Counted from the stretch's first letter, positions 24,406-33,421 are shown. The stretch is 64,000 nucleotides of DNA from Mycolicibacterium wolinskyi (GCF_002101965.1 NZ_LQQA01000029.1:186001-250000), one strand, 5' to 3'. Notes: a model not told the origin generated them from the sequence alone. Program-made: numbers and translations.

Positions 24406-25305
24406 GTGCCACTCGTGACCCTTGATTCGACCGCAACCGTCGATGAAGCGATCGCCGTCATCGAACGGGACGGTGGAGTGATCATCCGTGACTTCGTCGA
24501 CTCTCAGACCCTCGCCGGTCTGAAGTCCGATCTACATCCCGTGCTGGAGAATCTTGGTTGGGGTGACGACGACTTCTTCGCCGGCAAGAAGACTCGCCGC
24601 CTGGGCGGACTGTTCAAGCACACAGAACATGGCACGGCGATCGTGCGTCAGCCGCACTTTCGTGCTGCCGCAGACCATTTCCTGGCACGTCCTGTCTACC
24701 GCTGGGTGGGCGACGAGAAGGTCGAGCTCACCCCCACATACCAAGTCGGAGCCACGCAGGTCATCGATATTCACCCGGGCGAAGGTGCGCAGCCTCTCCA
24801 TCGCGACGACATGGTCTGGTCGTGGCGTCACGGCGAGGGCGAGCATCAAGCACGCGTGCAGGTCATGGTCGCCGTCACCGATTTCACCGCCGACAACGGA
24901 GGAACACTCGTCGTGCCGGGCAGCCACCTGTGGGACGACGAGCGCGCGCCTCTGCGCGAGGAAGCTGTGCCTACCGAAATGAACGCCGGCTCGGCACTTG
25001 TGTGGATCGGCGGCACCTACCACGCCGGCGGTACCAACAACACGGAGTCCGCCAGGACCGGGATCACTGTGACGCTCGATCTGGCATACCTCAGACAAGA
25101 GGAGAACCAGTACCTCGCCATGAATCTCGAGGAAGTCAAGGCCCTGCCTGACGACGTCGCGCGGCTGATCGGATACCAGGCCTGCCCGCCACTGCTGGGG
25201 TGGGTCGAGCGCGACGGCATCATGCGCGACCCCCACATGTTCCTCGAGGATCCCGCCGACCTCGGAACCAGCCAGGCCACGATCGGCAAGCGTCAGGCCG
25301 TCTGA
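24406..25305 (+). CDS. Phytanoyl-CoA dioxygenase (PhyH)-family Fe(II)/2-oxoglutarate oxygenase 1
   Basis: 299 aa. The double-stranded beta-helix is visible with the metal motif HxD in QPLHRDDMVW (about residue 126) and the distal histidine in GGTYHAGGTN (about 207). TDFTADNGGTLVVPGSHLW is the characteristic PhyH segment with the 2-oxoglutarate-region fold, and an Arg follows (ESARTGITV). It should hydroxylate an unactivated carbon of the substrate. The GTG start follows GAGGAG. It is first in the rightward operon and under the O5 palindrome. A paralogue lies at 33545. Confidence 0.87.
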   Translation: MPLVTLDSTATVDEAIAVIERDGGVIIRDFVDSQTLAGLKSDLHPVLENLGWGDDDFFAGKKTRRLGGLFKHTEHGTAIVRQPHFRAAADHFLARPVYRWVGDEKVELTPTYQVGATQVIDIHPGEGAQPLHRDDMVWSWRHGEGEHQARVQVMVAVTDFTADNGGTLVVPGSHLWDDERAPLREEAVPTEMNAGSALVWIGGTYHAGGTNNTESARTGITVTLDLAYLRQEENQYLAMNLEEVKALPDDVARLIGYQACPPLLGWVERDGIMRDPHMFLEDPADLGTSQATIGKRQAV

Positions 25306-25342
25306 CACCCGCCGGACCGACAAGACTTTTACGAGGAGAGAA

Positions 25343-26878
25343 GTGAATTCACCGAAGACCCCCCCGATCCGCGGCAAACGTGCTGCGCCCTCGGTGATCA
25401 TTGTCGGCGCCGGCATGGGAGGCTTGGCTGCGGCGTTCTACCTCAAGCGTGCTGGGGTAACGAATCTGACGATGCTCGAGCGCGGACCCGAGGTCGGAGG
25501 AACTTGGAGAGCGAACACCTATCCAGGCATTGCAGTCGATACGTCGATCCTGCAGTACTCGCTGTCCTTCGACCCGAACCCAGGCTGGACCCGACTGTAC
25601 GCGAACGGCGCCGAGCTGCATTCCTACCTGATCAGCATCAGTCATCGCCACGACATCCGCCGCCACATCAAGTTCAACGAAACAGTCGACGAGTGCCGCT
25701 ACGACGTCCGAAACCAGCAGTGGATCGTCCAGACCTCCACAGGTGCCAGGTACACCGCCGACATCCTGATTTCTGCGACGGGAGCCCTGAGCACACCGGC
25801 GACGCCTGACATCCCCGGACTGCAGAACTTCCGCGGCCGAGTTCTGCATTCGGCACAGTGGGACCCTGCCTTCGACGCCACCGGTACCCGCATCGCGCAG
25901 ATCGGAAGTGGGGCCACTGCAGCTCAACTCGTTCCCGAGATTGCCAAGTCCGCCGATCACGTGTACGTGTATCAACGCTCGCCGGCGTGGGTCTTCCCTC
26001 GCAACGATCGCCCCATCGGTCGACGAGAGGGAAGACTGTACGAAAAGTTCCCGGTGATCCTCAGAGCGCGCCGCTGGAAGCGGTTCTGGGACAACGACCG
26101 CATCGCGTACGGATTCGAGAAACAGAACGGCACCGTTGCCAAGCAGACCGCGTACGCTCTCGATTTCATCGACAGGTCGATTTCGGACCCCTCTCTTCGT
26201 GAGGCGGTGATTCCGGATTACGAGGTGGGTTGCAAACGCCGTGTCATGTCCGACGACTGGTACCCGGCCTTGCAACGGGACAACGTCGATCTCGTCCCCC
26301 ACGCGCTCGAACGCATCACCGAGCGCTCCGTCATAGGTAAGGACGGTATCGAACGCGAGGTCGACACCATCATTTTCAGTACCGGCTTCGCCGTCGCGGA
26401 CTTCATGCCGATGAAGGTTTTCGGGGCGACCGGGCAGGAACTGCACGACACCTGGTCCGACGGCGCCGCCACCCATCTGGGCATCTCCGTCGCGGACTAC
26501 CCCAACTTGTTCCTCGTCGCCGGACCCAACACCGGTATCGGCGCAGGATCGTCCTCCTTCATGATCGAGTGCCAGGCCAAATACATCGCTCGCGCCGTCC
26601 GCTACATGACCCGGCACGGGATCTGCTCGCTGAACCTCCGGCCGGAGGTGCAGAGCAGGTCGTACGCGAAGGTGCAGCAGCGGCTGGCCGGCAGTGTGTT
26701 CGGGTCGGGATGCGTCGGCTGGTATCAGAGTGCCAACGGGCGGATCGACACGGTCTGGCCTGGACTCAACGCCGGTTACTGGGCGCGAACAAAACTGTTC
26801 TCTCCGAGACACTTTCGCCGCCAGCCTATCAACCGCACCGGCAGGTCCGCCCAACCATTGGAAAGAGCCTCACAATGA
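25343..26878 (+). CDS. Flavin monooxygenase, Baeyer-Villiger type, second copy
   Basis: 511 aa. The FAD loop is GAGMGGLAAAF (about residues 22-32). GGTWRANTYPGIAVD is the BVMO block. The fingerprint is FRGRVLHSAQWD (F-x-G-x3-H-x3-W-D). The NADP loop QIGSGATAAQ follows, and IIFSTGF is the late [AS]TG motif. It shares little with the BVMO at 16800 beyond family motifs (PGIAVDTSIL against PGIRSDSDMY), so it probably has another substrate. The GTG at 25343 follows GAGGAGAG. Its stop overlaps the ATG of the next gene. N- or S-oxygenation is an alternative. Confidence 0.9.
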   Translation: MNSPKTPPIRGKRAAPSVIIVGAGMGGLAAAFYLKRAGVTNLTMLERGPEVGGTWRANTYPGIAVDTSILQYSLSFDPNPGWTRLYANGAELHSYLISISHRHDIRRHIKFNETVDECRYDVRNQQWIVQTSTGARYTADILISATGALSTPATPDIPGLQNFRGRVLHSAQWDPAFDATGTRIAQIGSGATAAQLVPEIAKSADHVYVYQRSPAWVFPRNDRPIGRREGRLYEKFPVILRARRWKRFWDNDRIAYGFEKQNGTVAKQTAYALDFIDRSISDPSLREAVIPDYEVGCKRRVMSDDWYPALQRDNVDLVPHALERITERSVIGKDGIEREVDTIIFSTGFAVADFMPMKVFGATGQELHDTWSDGAATHLGISVADYPNLFLVAGPNTGIGAGSSSFMIECQAKYIARAVRYMTRHGICSLNLRPEVQSRSYAKVQQRLAGSVFGSGCVGWYQSANGRIDTVWPGLNAGYWARTKLFSPRHFRRQPINRTGRSAQPLERASQ

Positions 26879-27507
26879 CCACCACGGCACTTGAGGTGCG
26901 CCTAGACGACGACCCCACTCCGCTCGTCTACGCCATCGGTCACCGACTTCGGCTGAGCATGCGGGATCCGGCCATTGTGGCTATAGCAGAGACTTTCGCG
27001 CTCCGCGGTCTGCGAGTCGTGGTGATCGCCGACGGTACACCCGCCACGGCCACGATCTCGTTCGCCGACGGAACCATCGGCGTGCAGCACGCGCAGATAT
27101 CGGCACCGGACTTGACAGTGCACGTCGACGTCGCATCCCCCTACGCCGTGACATCCTGCGCGCCAGAGGAAGTGGGGGACGACGTCGCATTCGGCGTCTC
27201 ACGTCTGCTCAACCCGGTGGTGTCGGACTGGACGGAAGCCGCGCGAGAGTTCTGGGAGCTCACCTCGAGGGACGTCGGTATGCCCGGACGTCTGATCGCC
27301 ATGTGCGACGACGGTCAGAAGGTCGTACTCGGTGACGGTCCGGTCGAGTACGAATTGCACGGATCAGCGACGAATCTGGGTCGGGTGTTCGCCGGACTTG
27401 ACTCACTGTTCGAACAGGTACTGGGCGGTGCCCTCTACATGCGCGGAACGATGCCTCAGCTCTCGGTGATGGCAGGCGCCTCCTGGAAGGTTCAATTTCA
27501 TGGCTGA
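26875..27507 (+). CDS. SCP2-fold-like small protein of the catabolic operon
   Basis: 210 aa. The C-terminal half (YELHGSATNLGRVFAGLDSL then ALYMRGTMPQLSVMAGASWK) resembles the sterol-carrier-protein-2 fold, where a hydrophobic pocket is closed by a G-x-M/L-x-V-x-G-x-M hairpin. The N-terminal half (GHRLRLSMRDPAIVAIAETF, ISFADGTIGV) may be a second copy of the same alpha/beta sandwich. It has no catalytic motif and could bind or deliver a hydrophobic intermediate. It overlaps both neighbours by 4-8 nt, so it is translated with the BVMO and GS-like genes. The family call is tentative. Confidence 0.5.
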   Translation: MTTTALEVRLDDDPTPLVYAIGHRLRLSMRDPAIVAIAETFALRGLRVVVIADGTPATATISFADGTIGVQHAQISAPDLTVHVDVASPYAVTSCAPEEVGDDVAFGVSRLLNPVVSDWTEAAREFWELTSRDVGMPGRLIAMCDDGQKVVLGDGPVEYELHGSATNLGRVFAGLDSLFEQVLGGALYMRGTMPQLSVMAGASWKVQFHG

Positions 27508-28864
27508 ACACATCGACGTCAACACGTGGCTCAACACTCACGACATCGCCACCGTGCGCATCGAAGGAACAAACCTCGATTCGGCCCTGATGGGCAAGAT
27601 CATCACAGCACAGAAATTCCGCGGTGGAGTCGAGACTGGCTTCGGCTTCGCGGATCTGGCATTCGGTGTCGATCTCGGCAACATCCCGCATTGGGGCTTC
27701 GCCTGGCCCAGCTGGCGCGGAGACATGCCCGACATCTTCCTCAAACCCGACCCCGCCACCCTGGTCGAGTGGCGCCGTGGACATGCAGCAGTCATCGGTG
27801 ACTACTACGACCGGCACGGCGCCCCGCTACCGGTATGCCCTCGCAACCTCCTGAAGAAGGTGACCAACCGCCTGGCAGACCAGGGATTCACAGCCAAGGT
27901 CGCGATCGAGATCGAGGCGACCGTGTTCGAGGAATCGATCTACGAAGCACGCGCCAAGGGATTCAAGAACCTCACCCCCCTCGGAGGCAAAGCCGGCTTC
28001 GCCTACCACCTGCCGAAAGATCAGCAGTGGCACGCGTACATGACGGCGGTCTCGAACCGTCTCGACGACCTCGGCATCGCATGGGAAGCGTGGAACGACG
28101 AAGCGGCTTGGGGTCAGGTCGAACTGAACCTGGGCGTGACCGACCCAATTCAGGCCTGCGACAACTGGACCCGCACCCGGCAGGTCATGCGCGAGGTCGG
28201 CTTCCAGCTCGGCCGGACGGTCACGTTCATGGCCAAGTGGTGCGACGAGTACGGTCAGGCGTCACACCTGAACGTGTCCCTCGCCCGCGACGGCGACAAC
28301 GCCTTCTACGCGCCCGACGGACCGTCAGAAACGATGACGCACTTTATCGGCGGCGTCATGGACAGCATCACGGCGGCGACCTCGCTGGCGCTTCCCTGGA
28401 TCACCTCGTATCGGCGACTGAACGACCTCGATGGACCACCCACCACCGCGACCTGGGGTATCTCCAACAAGACCACCGCACTGCGCGCTGTCGTCGGTGA
28501 CCGCAAACAGTCACGCATCGAGTACAGGGTGCCCGGAGCGGACTCCAACGCCTACCTGGTGCTCGCGACCCTACTGGCGGCGGGCGCGCACGGGGTCGCC
28601 GAACATATCACCCCGCCCCCAGCATTCGACGGTATGGCCTACTGCTTCCCCCCAGGCGCGGCCGACCGACTCCCGGACACCATCAGCAAGGCCTTCAACG
28701 AACTCGACCGAGCCACGACGCTGCGGCAACTGCTGGGAGACGAACTGATCGACTACTGGATCGGTATGCGCCGCTGGGAATGGATGCGGTACCACGGTGA
28801 CGGCGGCACACCCGAATCCGACATCACCGACTGGGAAATCAACCGATACTTCGAGTTGGTGTGA
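27500..28864 (+). CDS. Glutamine-synthetase-like gamma-glutamyl-amide ligase
   Basis: 454 aa, the length of GSI/PuuA proteins. The GS landmarks are present: metal ligands in AKVAIEIEATVFEE (E-x-E), NDEAAWGQVELNLG (the usual G.gQ.E), SHLNVSL (the H-x-N ATP/metal motif), and the RIEYRVPGADSNAYLVLATL block (E-x-R-x-P/Ag-D-x-NpYl). It lacks the extended adenylylation-tyrosine loop sequence typical of biosynthetic GlnA. Beside a gamma-glutamyl hydrolase, ADH and ALDH it is much more likely to be a ligase that makes gamma-glutamyl-amides of an amine (PuuA, IpuC, AtdA1 type) than a nitrogen-assimilating GS. It overlaps the SCP2-like gene by 8 nt. Confidence 0.85.
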   Translation: MAEHIDVNTWLNTHDIATVRIEGTNLDSALMGKIITAQKFRGGVETGFGFADLAFGVDLGNIPHWGFAWPSWRGDMPDIFLKPDPATLVEWRRGHAAVIGDYYDRHGAPLPVCPRNLLKKVTNRLADQGFTAKVAIEIEATVFEESIYEARAKGFKNLTPLGGKAGFAYHLPKDQQWHAYMTAVSNRLDDLGIAWEAWNDEAAWGQVELNLGVTDPIQACDNWTRTRQVMREVGFQLGRTVTFMAKWCDEYGQASHLNVSLARDGDNAFYAPDGPSETMTHFIGGVMDSITAATSLALPWITSYRRLNDLDGPPTTATWGISNKTTALRAVVGDRKQSRIEYRVPGADSNAYLVLATLLAAGAHGVAEHITPPPAFDGMAYCFPPGAADRLPDTISKAFNELDRATTLRQLLGDELIDYWIGMRRWEWMRYHGDGGTPESDITDWEINRYFELV

Positions 28865-29967
28865 TGACATCTTCCATCACCGCCGCGGTCCTCAATTCCG
28901 CCCCAGGCACACTCGACGTCGAACGGGTCACCCTGGCGCACCCGAATTCACGCGAGGTGCTCGTCCGAGTCGCCTACGCGGGTCTGTGCCACTCGGACCT
29001 TCACGAGATGGACGGCACATTCGCCACCACACCTCCCATCCTGCTCGGGCACGAAGCATCAGGTGTCGTCGAAGCAATCGGCGACGAGGTGACCGACATC
29101 AACGTCGGGGACCACGTCGTCACATGCCTCTCGGTGTTCTGCGGGTCGTGCAAGTACTGCATCTCGGGTCGATTGACGCTCTGTATAAACAGGACCCGGC
29201 TCGCCCTGGGTTCCACCGACCGGCTGCGCAACGCCGCAGGGGCGACCATCCGGCCCACCGCCGGCATCGGCGCCTTCGCCGAGAAGATCGTGGTGCACCG
29301 CAACGCGCTCGCGGTGCTGCCTACCGACATGCCGTTGGCACCCGCCAGCATCCTGGGCTGCGCCCTGGTCACCGGCATGGGGGCGGTGCTGCACCGCGCC
29401 CGCGTCAAGGCAGGCACCTCCGTCGTGGTCATCGGAACCGGCGGCGTCGGCATGTCTGCCATCCAAGCGGCCGTCATCGCCGGAGCATCGCATGTGATCG
29501 CCGTCGACGTCGTCCCCGAAAAGCTCGAAGCCGCCAAGCGGTTCGGTGCCACCGATGTCATCAACGGCCGACAGACAGATCCAGTCGCGGCAGTTCGTGA
29601 AATTACCAGGGGCGGAGCAGATTACAGCTTCGAGGCAGTCGGTCATGCGTCGACCACCGAACAGGCGGTGGCCATGCTGGCCGCCGGCGGAACGGCCACG
29701 GTGATCGGCATGGTCCCACCGGATCCTCCCATCCGGATCGATGGCGCAGACCTGTTCCTATCCGAGAAGCGATTGCAGGGCTCATTCATGGGCAGCAATC
29801 ACTTTCCCACCGACATCGCCAGCTACGTCCGGTTCTACCGGCAGGGGCGTCTGCTGCTGGACGACATGATCAGCGACCAGGTGACATTGAGCGCCATCAA
29901 CGACGGCTTCTCCGCTCTCGCCTCGGGAACAAGCATGCGCGTGGTCGCCGAGATCGGACCGCAATGA
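28864..29967 (+). CDS. Zinc-dependent alcohol dehydrogenase (MDR family)
   Basis: 367 aa. The catalytic zinc site is present as Cys in GLCHSDLHE and GHEASGVVE. The structural zinc loop is CGSCKYCISGRLTLC (four cysteines in the C-x2-C-x2-C-x7-C pattern). The NAD loop is VIGTGGVGMSAIQAA with VDVVPEKLEA, in which an acidic residue favours NAD. This is the long-chain class like AdhD/mycothiol-type ADHs. The ATG overlaps the GS stop (tgATGa). It would oxidise the alcohol left by the PhyH hydroxylase or by an amino alcohol to the aldehyde used by the ALDH two genes later. Confidence 0.9.
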   Translation: MTSSITAAVLNSAPGTLDVERVTLAHPNSREVLVRVAYAGLCHSDLHEMDGTFATTPPILLGHEASGVVEAIGDEVTDINVGDHVVTCLSVFCGSCKYCISGRLTLCINRTRLALGSTDRLRNAAGATIRPTAGIGAFAEKIVVHRNALAVLPTDMPLAPASILGCALVTGMGAVLHRARVKAGTSVVVIGTGGVGMSAIQAAVIAGASHVIAVDVVPEKLEAAKRFGATDVINGRQTDPVAAVREITRGGADYSFEAVGHASTTEQAVAMLAAGGTATVIGMVPPDPPIRIDGADLFLSEKRLQGSFMGSNHFPTDIASYVRFYRQGRLLLDDMISDQVTLSAINDGFSALASGTSMRVVAEIGPQ

Positions 29968-30725
29968 CCACATCGAAGAACTCGCCACCTCTTGTTGGAA
30001 TCACCGGTCGTCGATCGAGCGGAACGGTGTTCGCCGGCCGCGACCCCCGCTTCATGGGCGTGGACGTCGACAACTTCTTCGCCGACTACGCGATCCACAT
30101 CGCTCGCGCCGGCGGTCTCCCGGTCTATCTTCCGTACGACGCGGCCGGACCTGCGATCATCGACCGCCTGGACGCGGTGCTCGTCACCGGCGGGCAAGAC
30201 GTCCACCCGTCCCGCTGGGGTGGCGACGAGCACGTCGACGACCGCATGGCTGCAGACCCCACCAATCCGGTGAGTTACGACCCGGCGCGGGATCACCACG
30301 AGATCGAGCTCATCAGGACGGCGATCGAGCAGTCACTGCCTGTGCTGGGTGTCTGCCGCGGCCATCAGGTGCTGAACGTGGCGCTCGGCGGCACGTTGAT
30401 CCCTGATCTCGAGCCGTCGGCGATCGAGCACTACTCCACGCAAGCTGCACCGTTCGCCGGAGACGCTGACCACACGATCACCTTCGAGATGGGGTCAATG
30501 GCCGAGTCGATCTTCGGATCGCGCATAGCGCGAAACTCTTGGCACCATCAGGCCGTCGACGAGCCCGGCGCCGGTGTCGTGATCGCCGGGCGCGCTTCCG
30601 ACGGTGTCGTGGAAGCGATCGAGATGCCGGGCAAGCCGGTGCTCGGAGTGCAATGGCACCCGGAATGGCAGCCCGACAACGACCCGGTGTTCGCCTGGAT
30701 CGTGGCCGCCGCCCGCGATCGCTGA
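29964..30725 (+). CDS. puuD: Gamma-glutamyl-gamma-aminobutyrate-hydrolase-like class I amidotransferase
   Basis: 253 aa. The nucleophile elbow reads LGVCRGHQVLNVALGG (Cys about residue 130), the partner motif is GVQWHPEWQ (His/Glu), and GGQDVHPSRWG is the PuuD-typical oxyanion segment. It should hydrolyse a gamma-glutamyl amide to glutamate and the free amine product. It overlaps the ADH stop by 4 nt. Together with the GS-like ligase it frames the operon as a protect-oxidise-deprotect route, as known for putrescine (PuuA/PuuD), isopropylamine and aniline (AtdA1/AtdA2). Confidence 0.9.
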   Translation: MTTSKNSPPLVGITGRRSSGTVFAGRDPRFMGVDVDNFFADYAIHIARAGGLPVYLPYDAAGPAIIDRLDAVLVTGGQDVHPSRWGGDEHVDDRMAADPTNPVSYDPARDHHEIELIRTAIEQSLPVLGVCRGHQVLNVALGGTLIPDLEPSAIEHYSTQAAPFAGDADHTITFEMGSMAESIFGSRIARNSWHHQAVDEPGAGVVIAGRASDGVVEAIEMPGKPVLGVQWHPEWQPDNDPVFAWIVAAARDR

Positions 30726-30767
30726 CCGGTCCCACCCTTCCCATCGTCTAGACCAAAGAGGTACGCA

Positions 30768-32267
30768 GTGACTGCAACCATGTCCACATCATCGAACTAC
30801 TGGTCCGAACTCGCAGCCAAAATCGCGCCGCCCCAGGGCATGTGGATCGACGGGAGACCGGTCGCGGCCGACGGAGAGGCAAGCTACGCGCTCGTGTCCC
30901 CGCGCAACGGTGAGGTCCTCACCCGAGTGCCGTCGGCGACGAGCACCGACGTCGATCGCGCAGTCGCCGGCGCCGCAGCAGTGTTCGCCGCTGGATCCTG
31001 GTCGCGCATCTCGCCACGGGAACGCGGTGGGATTCTGGTCCGTTGGGCCGACCTGCTCGAGGCGCATCGCGACGAACTTGCGATTCTCCTGAGCCTCGAA
31101 ATGGGCAAGCCGATCGCGCATTCGTGGTCGGTCGAACTGCGCACCAGCATCGCGGTGATCCGTTGGTACGGGGAACTCGCCGACAAGTTGCTTGACGAGT
31201 CGCCGCGCGGACGACAGGACTCCTTCGCCGTCGTCGCCCGAGAACCCCTCGGGGTGGTGGCGGTGATCACGCCCTGGAACTTCCCAATGACGCTGTCCAG
31301 CTTCAAGATTCCGGCCGCGCTCGTGTCGGGAAACTCGATCGTGCTCAAGCCCGCCAGCCAGAGTCCGTTGGCATTGTTACGTATGGCTGAACTCGGCAGC
31401 GCAGCGGGACTGCCGGACGGAGTGTTCCAGGTCATCACCGGTGGTGGAGGTGTCACAGGACGCGCTCTGGGCACGCACAACGACATCGCTGCCCTGACCT
31501 TCACCGGCTCCACCGGAGTGGGTAAGAAATTGCTTACCTACGCGGGCGAATCGAACGCCAAGGCGGTGTCGCTCGAACTCGGAGGGAAGTCGCCGAACAT
31601 CATCTTTCCTGACGCGCCCGATCTCGATGACGCGATCAGCACAGCGGCGTGGGCGATTTGGTTCAACTCCGGTCAGATGTGTACCGCCGGAAGCCGACTC
31701 ATCGTCCACGAGTCTCTCCGGGAAGAGGTGGTGACCGGAGTGATCGATCGATTGAGCGCGCTGCGGATCGGTGATCCGCTCGACCCAGAAACCGATTACG
31801 GTCCCATGGTCAGTGAACAACACCGCGCTGACGTGCTCACCGAGATCCGCGCAGGCGTGGACGCCGGTGCCACCCTGGCCCACGGCAGCACCGACCTCCC
31901 CGACGGTCCCGGTTACTTCCTGCCGCCGGCCGTGTTCACCGACGTCGACCAGAACAGTCGGCTGGCACAGCACGAAATCTTCGGGTCGGTGCTGTCCGTG
32001 CTGACCTTCCGCGACGAAGCCGAAGCTGTCGCCATCGCCAACAACACGCAATACGGACTCGGCGCGTCGGTGTGGACCTCCGATGTACGCCGAGTGCACC
32101 GAGTGTCGAGAGAACTGCAGGCCGGACTGGTGTGGGTGAACTGTTTCGAAGAAGGCGACGCGTCGGTGCCGTTCGGCGGTCGCAAGCTTTCCGGCCACGG
32201 CTCCGACAAAAGCATCCACGGCGTCGACAAATTCACCACGTTCAAGACGACGTGGATCAACCTCTGA
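30768..32267 (+). CDS. Aldehyde dehydrogenase (PuuC/BetB-like)
   Basis: 499 aa. VITPWNFPMTLSSFKIPAAL is the ALDH cofactor block, with FTGSTGVGKKLL, the catalytic Glu in SLELGGKSPNIIF and the catalytic Cys in NSGQMCTAGSRL. EIFGSVLSVLTF and PFGGRKLSGHG complete the fold. GTG at 30768 has AAAGAGG at good spacing; the ATG six codons later would give almost the same protein. It likely oxidises a gamma-glutamyl-amino-aldehyde, as PuuC does. It is 42 bp after the hydrolase gene and 18 bp before the next. Confidence 0.92.
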   Translation: MTATMSTSSNYWSELAAKIAPPQGMWIDGRPVAADGEASYALVSPRNGEVLTRVPSATSTDVDRAVAGAAAVFAAGSWSRISPRERGGILVRWADLLEAHRDELAILLSLEMGKPIAHSWSVELRTSIAVIRWYGELADKLLDESPRGRQDSFAVVAREPLGVVAVITPWNFPMTLSSFKIPAALVSGNSIVLKPASQSPLALLRMAELGSAAGLPDGVFQVITGGGGVTGRALGTHNDIAALTFTGSTGVGKKLLTYAGESNAKAVSLELGGKSPNIIFPDAPDLDDAISTAAWAIWFNSGQMCTAGSRLIVHESLREEVVTGVIDRLSALRIGDPLDPETDYGPMVSEQHRADVLTEIRAGVDAGATLAHGSTDLPDGPGYFLPPAVFTDVDQNSRLAQHEIFGSVLSVLTFRDEAEAVAIANNTQYGLGASVWTSDVRRVHRVSRELQAGLVWVNCFEEGDASVPFGGRKLSGHGSDKSIHGVDKFTTFKTTWINL

Positions 32268-32285
32268 GAAGACAGGCGACACACA

Positions 32286-33314
32286 GTGAAGACGTACACC
32301 ATCGTGCTCATCGGTCTGGGAGCGACAGGGGTGGCCATGGGCACGTCGCTCGCACGCCGTCCTGACTGCAAAATCGTCGGCGCCGCCGACGTCGACCCCA
32401 GCAAGGCAGGACAGCGTCTTGGTGCTCTGATCAGTGACGAGTCGAGCGACGTGGTGGTCGTCGACTCGATCCGAGCACTCCCCGATGCGGACATCGCCTT
32501 CGTGGCGACAACCTCGTTTGTGCGCGACCTCGAGGCCACACTCACCGACCTCGCTCGTCGAAAGATGAACGTGGTCAGCATCTGCGAAGAACTCGGCCAC
32601 CCCTTCCGTAGCCATCCTGATCTTTCCGAGCGTCTCGACAAGGTGGCCAGGGATAACGGCGTCTCGATCCTCGGCACCGGCTGCAACCCGGGCATGCTCA
32701 TGGACAGTCTGCCAACGGTGCTCAGCAGCCTCACCCAGCGTGTCTCCCGTGTCGAGATACGCCGAACGGCAGACATGTCCGGTTACGGGGCGATCCTGCG
32801 GAAGTTTGGTCTCGGTCTCGACACGGAGGCGTTCCAAGAGGCGCAGTCCGCGGGCCACGTGGTCGGACACGTCGGATTCGAACAGTCCGTCCAGGCTTTG
32901 GCGGCCGCGCTGGGCTGGGAGCTGGACGAGATCGTCGTCGATGATCCGGAGCCCGCGTTCATCAGTGAGCGCGCCCGACACGGAGATCACTTCACGATCG
33001 AGCCAGGGACCATCGCGGCTGTGCGGCATGCAGTCCAGGGGCGTCGTGACGGTGTGGTCATGATCGATGCCGCGATTCACTTTGGGTTCTTCGAGGAGTA
33101 TGACCCGGTGGATCCGGGCGATCACTGGCTCATCCACGGTGAAGAGCAGATGCTCGAATTACGGGCTTCGAGCGGCTTCGACAGCTTCCTGTCGACCATT
33201 GCAGTCGCGAGCAACTCGATCACCGCGGTCGCGGATGCCCCCGCAGGACTGCGGACGATGGCCGACCTCCCGATCGGCGCGGTGGCCAGCAAGGGCGCGC
33301 TCCGCACCCTCTGA
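32286..33314 (+). CDS. DapB/2,4-diaminopentanoate-dehydrogenase-like NAD(P) oxidoreductase
   Basis: 342 aa. The N-terminal Rossmann loop is VLIGLGATGVAMGTSLARR with GAADVDPSKAG, and the SFVRDLEATLTDLARRKMNV and GTGCNPGMLMDSLPTVLSSL blocks (about residues 130-150) match the dihydrodipicolinate-reductase-like family that includes 2,4-diaminopentanoate dehydrogenase. The C-terminal catalytic region is IYD-like but uncharacterised here. The known family reaction is oxidative deamination of a 4-amino group. It could thus deaminate an amine or amino acid released by the gamma-glutamyl route. It is the last gene before a hairpin. Confidence 0.75.
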   Translation: MKTYTIVLIGLGATGVAMGTSLARRPDCKIVGAADVDPSKAGQRLGALISDESSDVVVVDSIRALPDADIAFVATTSFVRDLEATLTDLARRKMNVVSICEELGHPFRSHPDLSERLDKVARDNGVSILGTGCNPGMLMDSLPTVLSSLTQRVSRVEIRRTADMSGYGAILRKFGLGLDTEAFQEAQSAGHVVGHVGFEQSVQALAAALGWELDEIVVDDPEPAFISERARHGDHFTIEPGTIAAVRHAVQGRRDGVVMIDAAIHFGFFEEYDPVDPGDHWLIHGEEQMLELRASSGFDSFLSTIAVASNSITAVADAPAGLRTMADLPIGAVASKGALRTL

Positions 33315-33330
33315 TCGCTCAACATCCAGG

Positions 33331-33352
33331 GCGCCGCACTCGCCGGCGGCGC
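33331..33352 (+). terminator. Hairpin after the rightward operon
   Basis: Arms GCGCCGC and GCGGCGC with an 8-nt loop begin 17 nt past the stop codon of the DapB-like gene. The short, very GC-rich stem without a T-run is a plausible mycobacterial terminator or attenuator. Confidence 0.45.
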
Positions 33353-33382
33353 GCAGCTCAGCTACACGAGGAGGTGACGCTG

Positions 33383-33421
33383 ATGACCGTCGTTCTCGAC
33401 GTACTCGATCTTGACTTCTGA
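33383..33421 (+). CDS. 12-codon mini-ORF with a near-perfect Shine-Dalgarno
   Basis: ATG at 33383 is preceded by GAGGAGGTGA at 4-5 nt spacing, the best ribosome-binding site in the region. It opens MTVVLDVLDLDF followed by TGA. It lies between a hairpin (33331-33352) and the second PhyH gene. It may be a leader peptide or the scar of a lost gene start. Nothing else in 33315-33544 is recognisable. Confidence 0.35.
   Translation: MTVVLDVLDLDF

Noticed and set aside
25349..26854. A 501-codon minus-strand frame covering the second BVMO
   Set aside because: The plus strand carries the complete BVMO fingerprint. The minus product is Val/Asp/Gly-rich without any recognisable domain.
31377..33137. 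A long (586-codon) open frame on the minus strand across the ALDH and DapB-like genes
   Set aside because: It is the mirror of two well-supported plus-strand genes with complete family motifs. High-GC codon bias leaves such frames open, and its translation matches no family.
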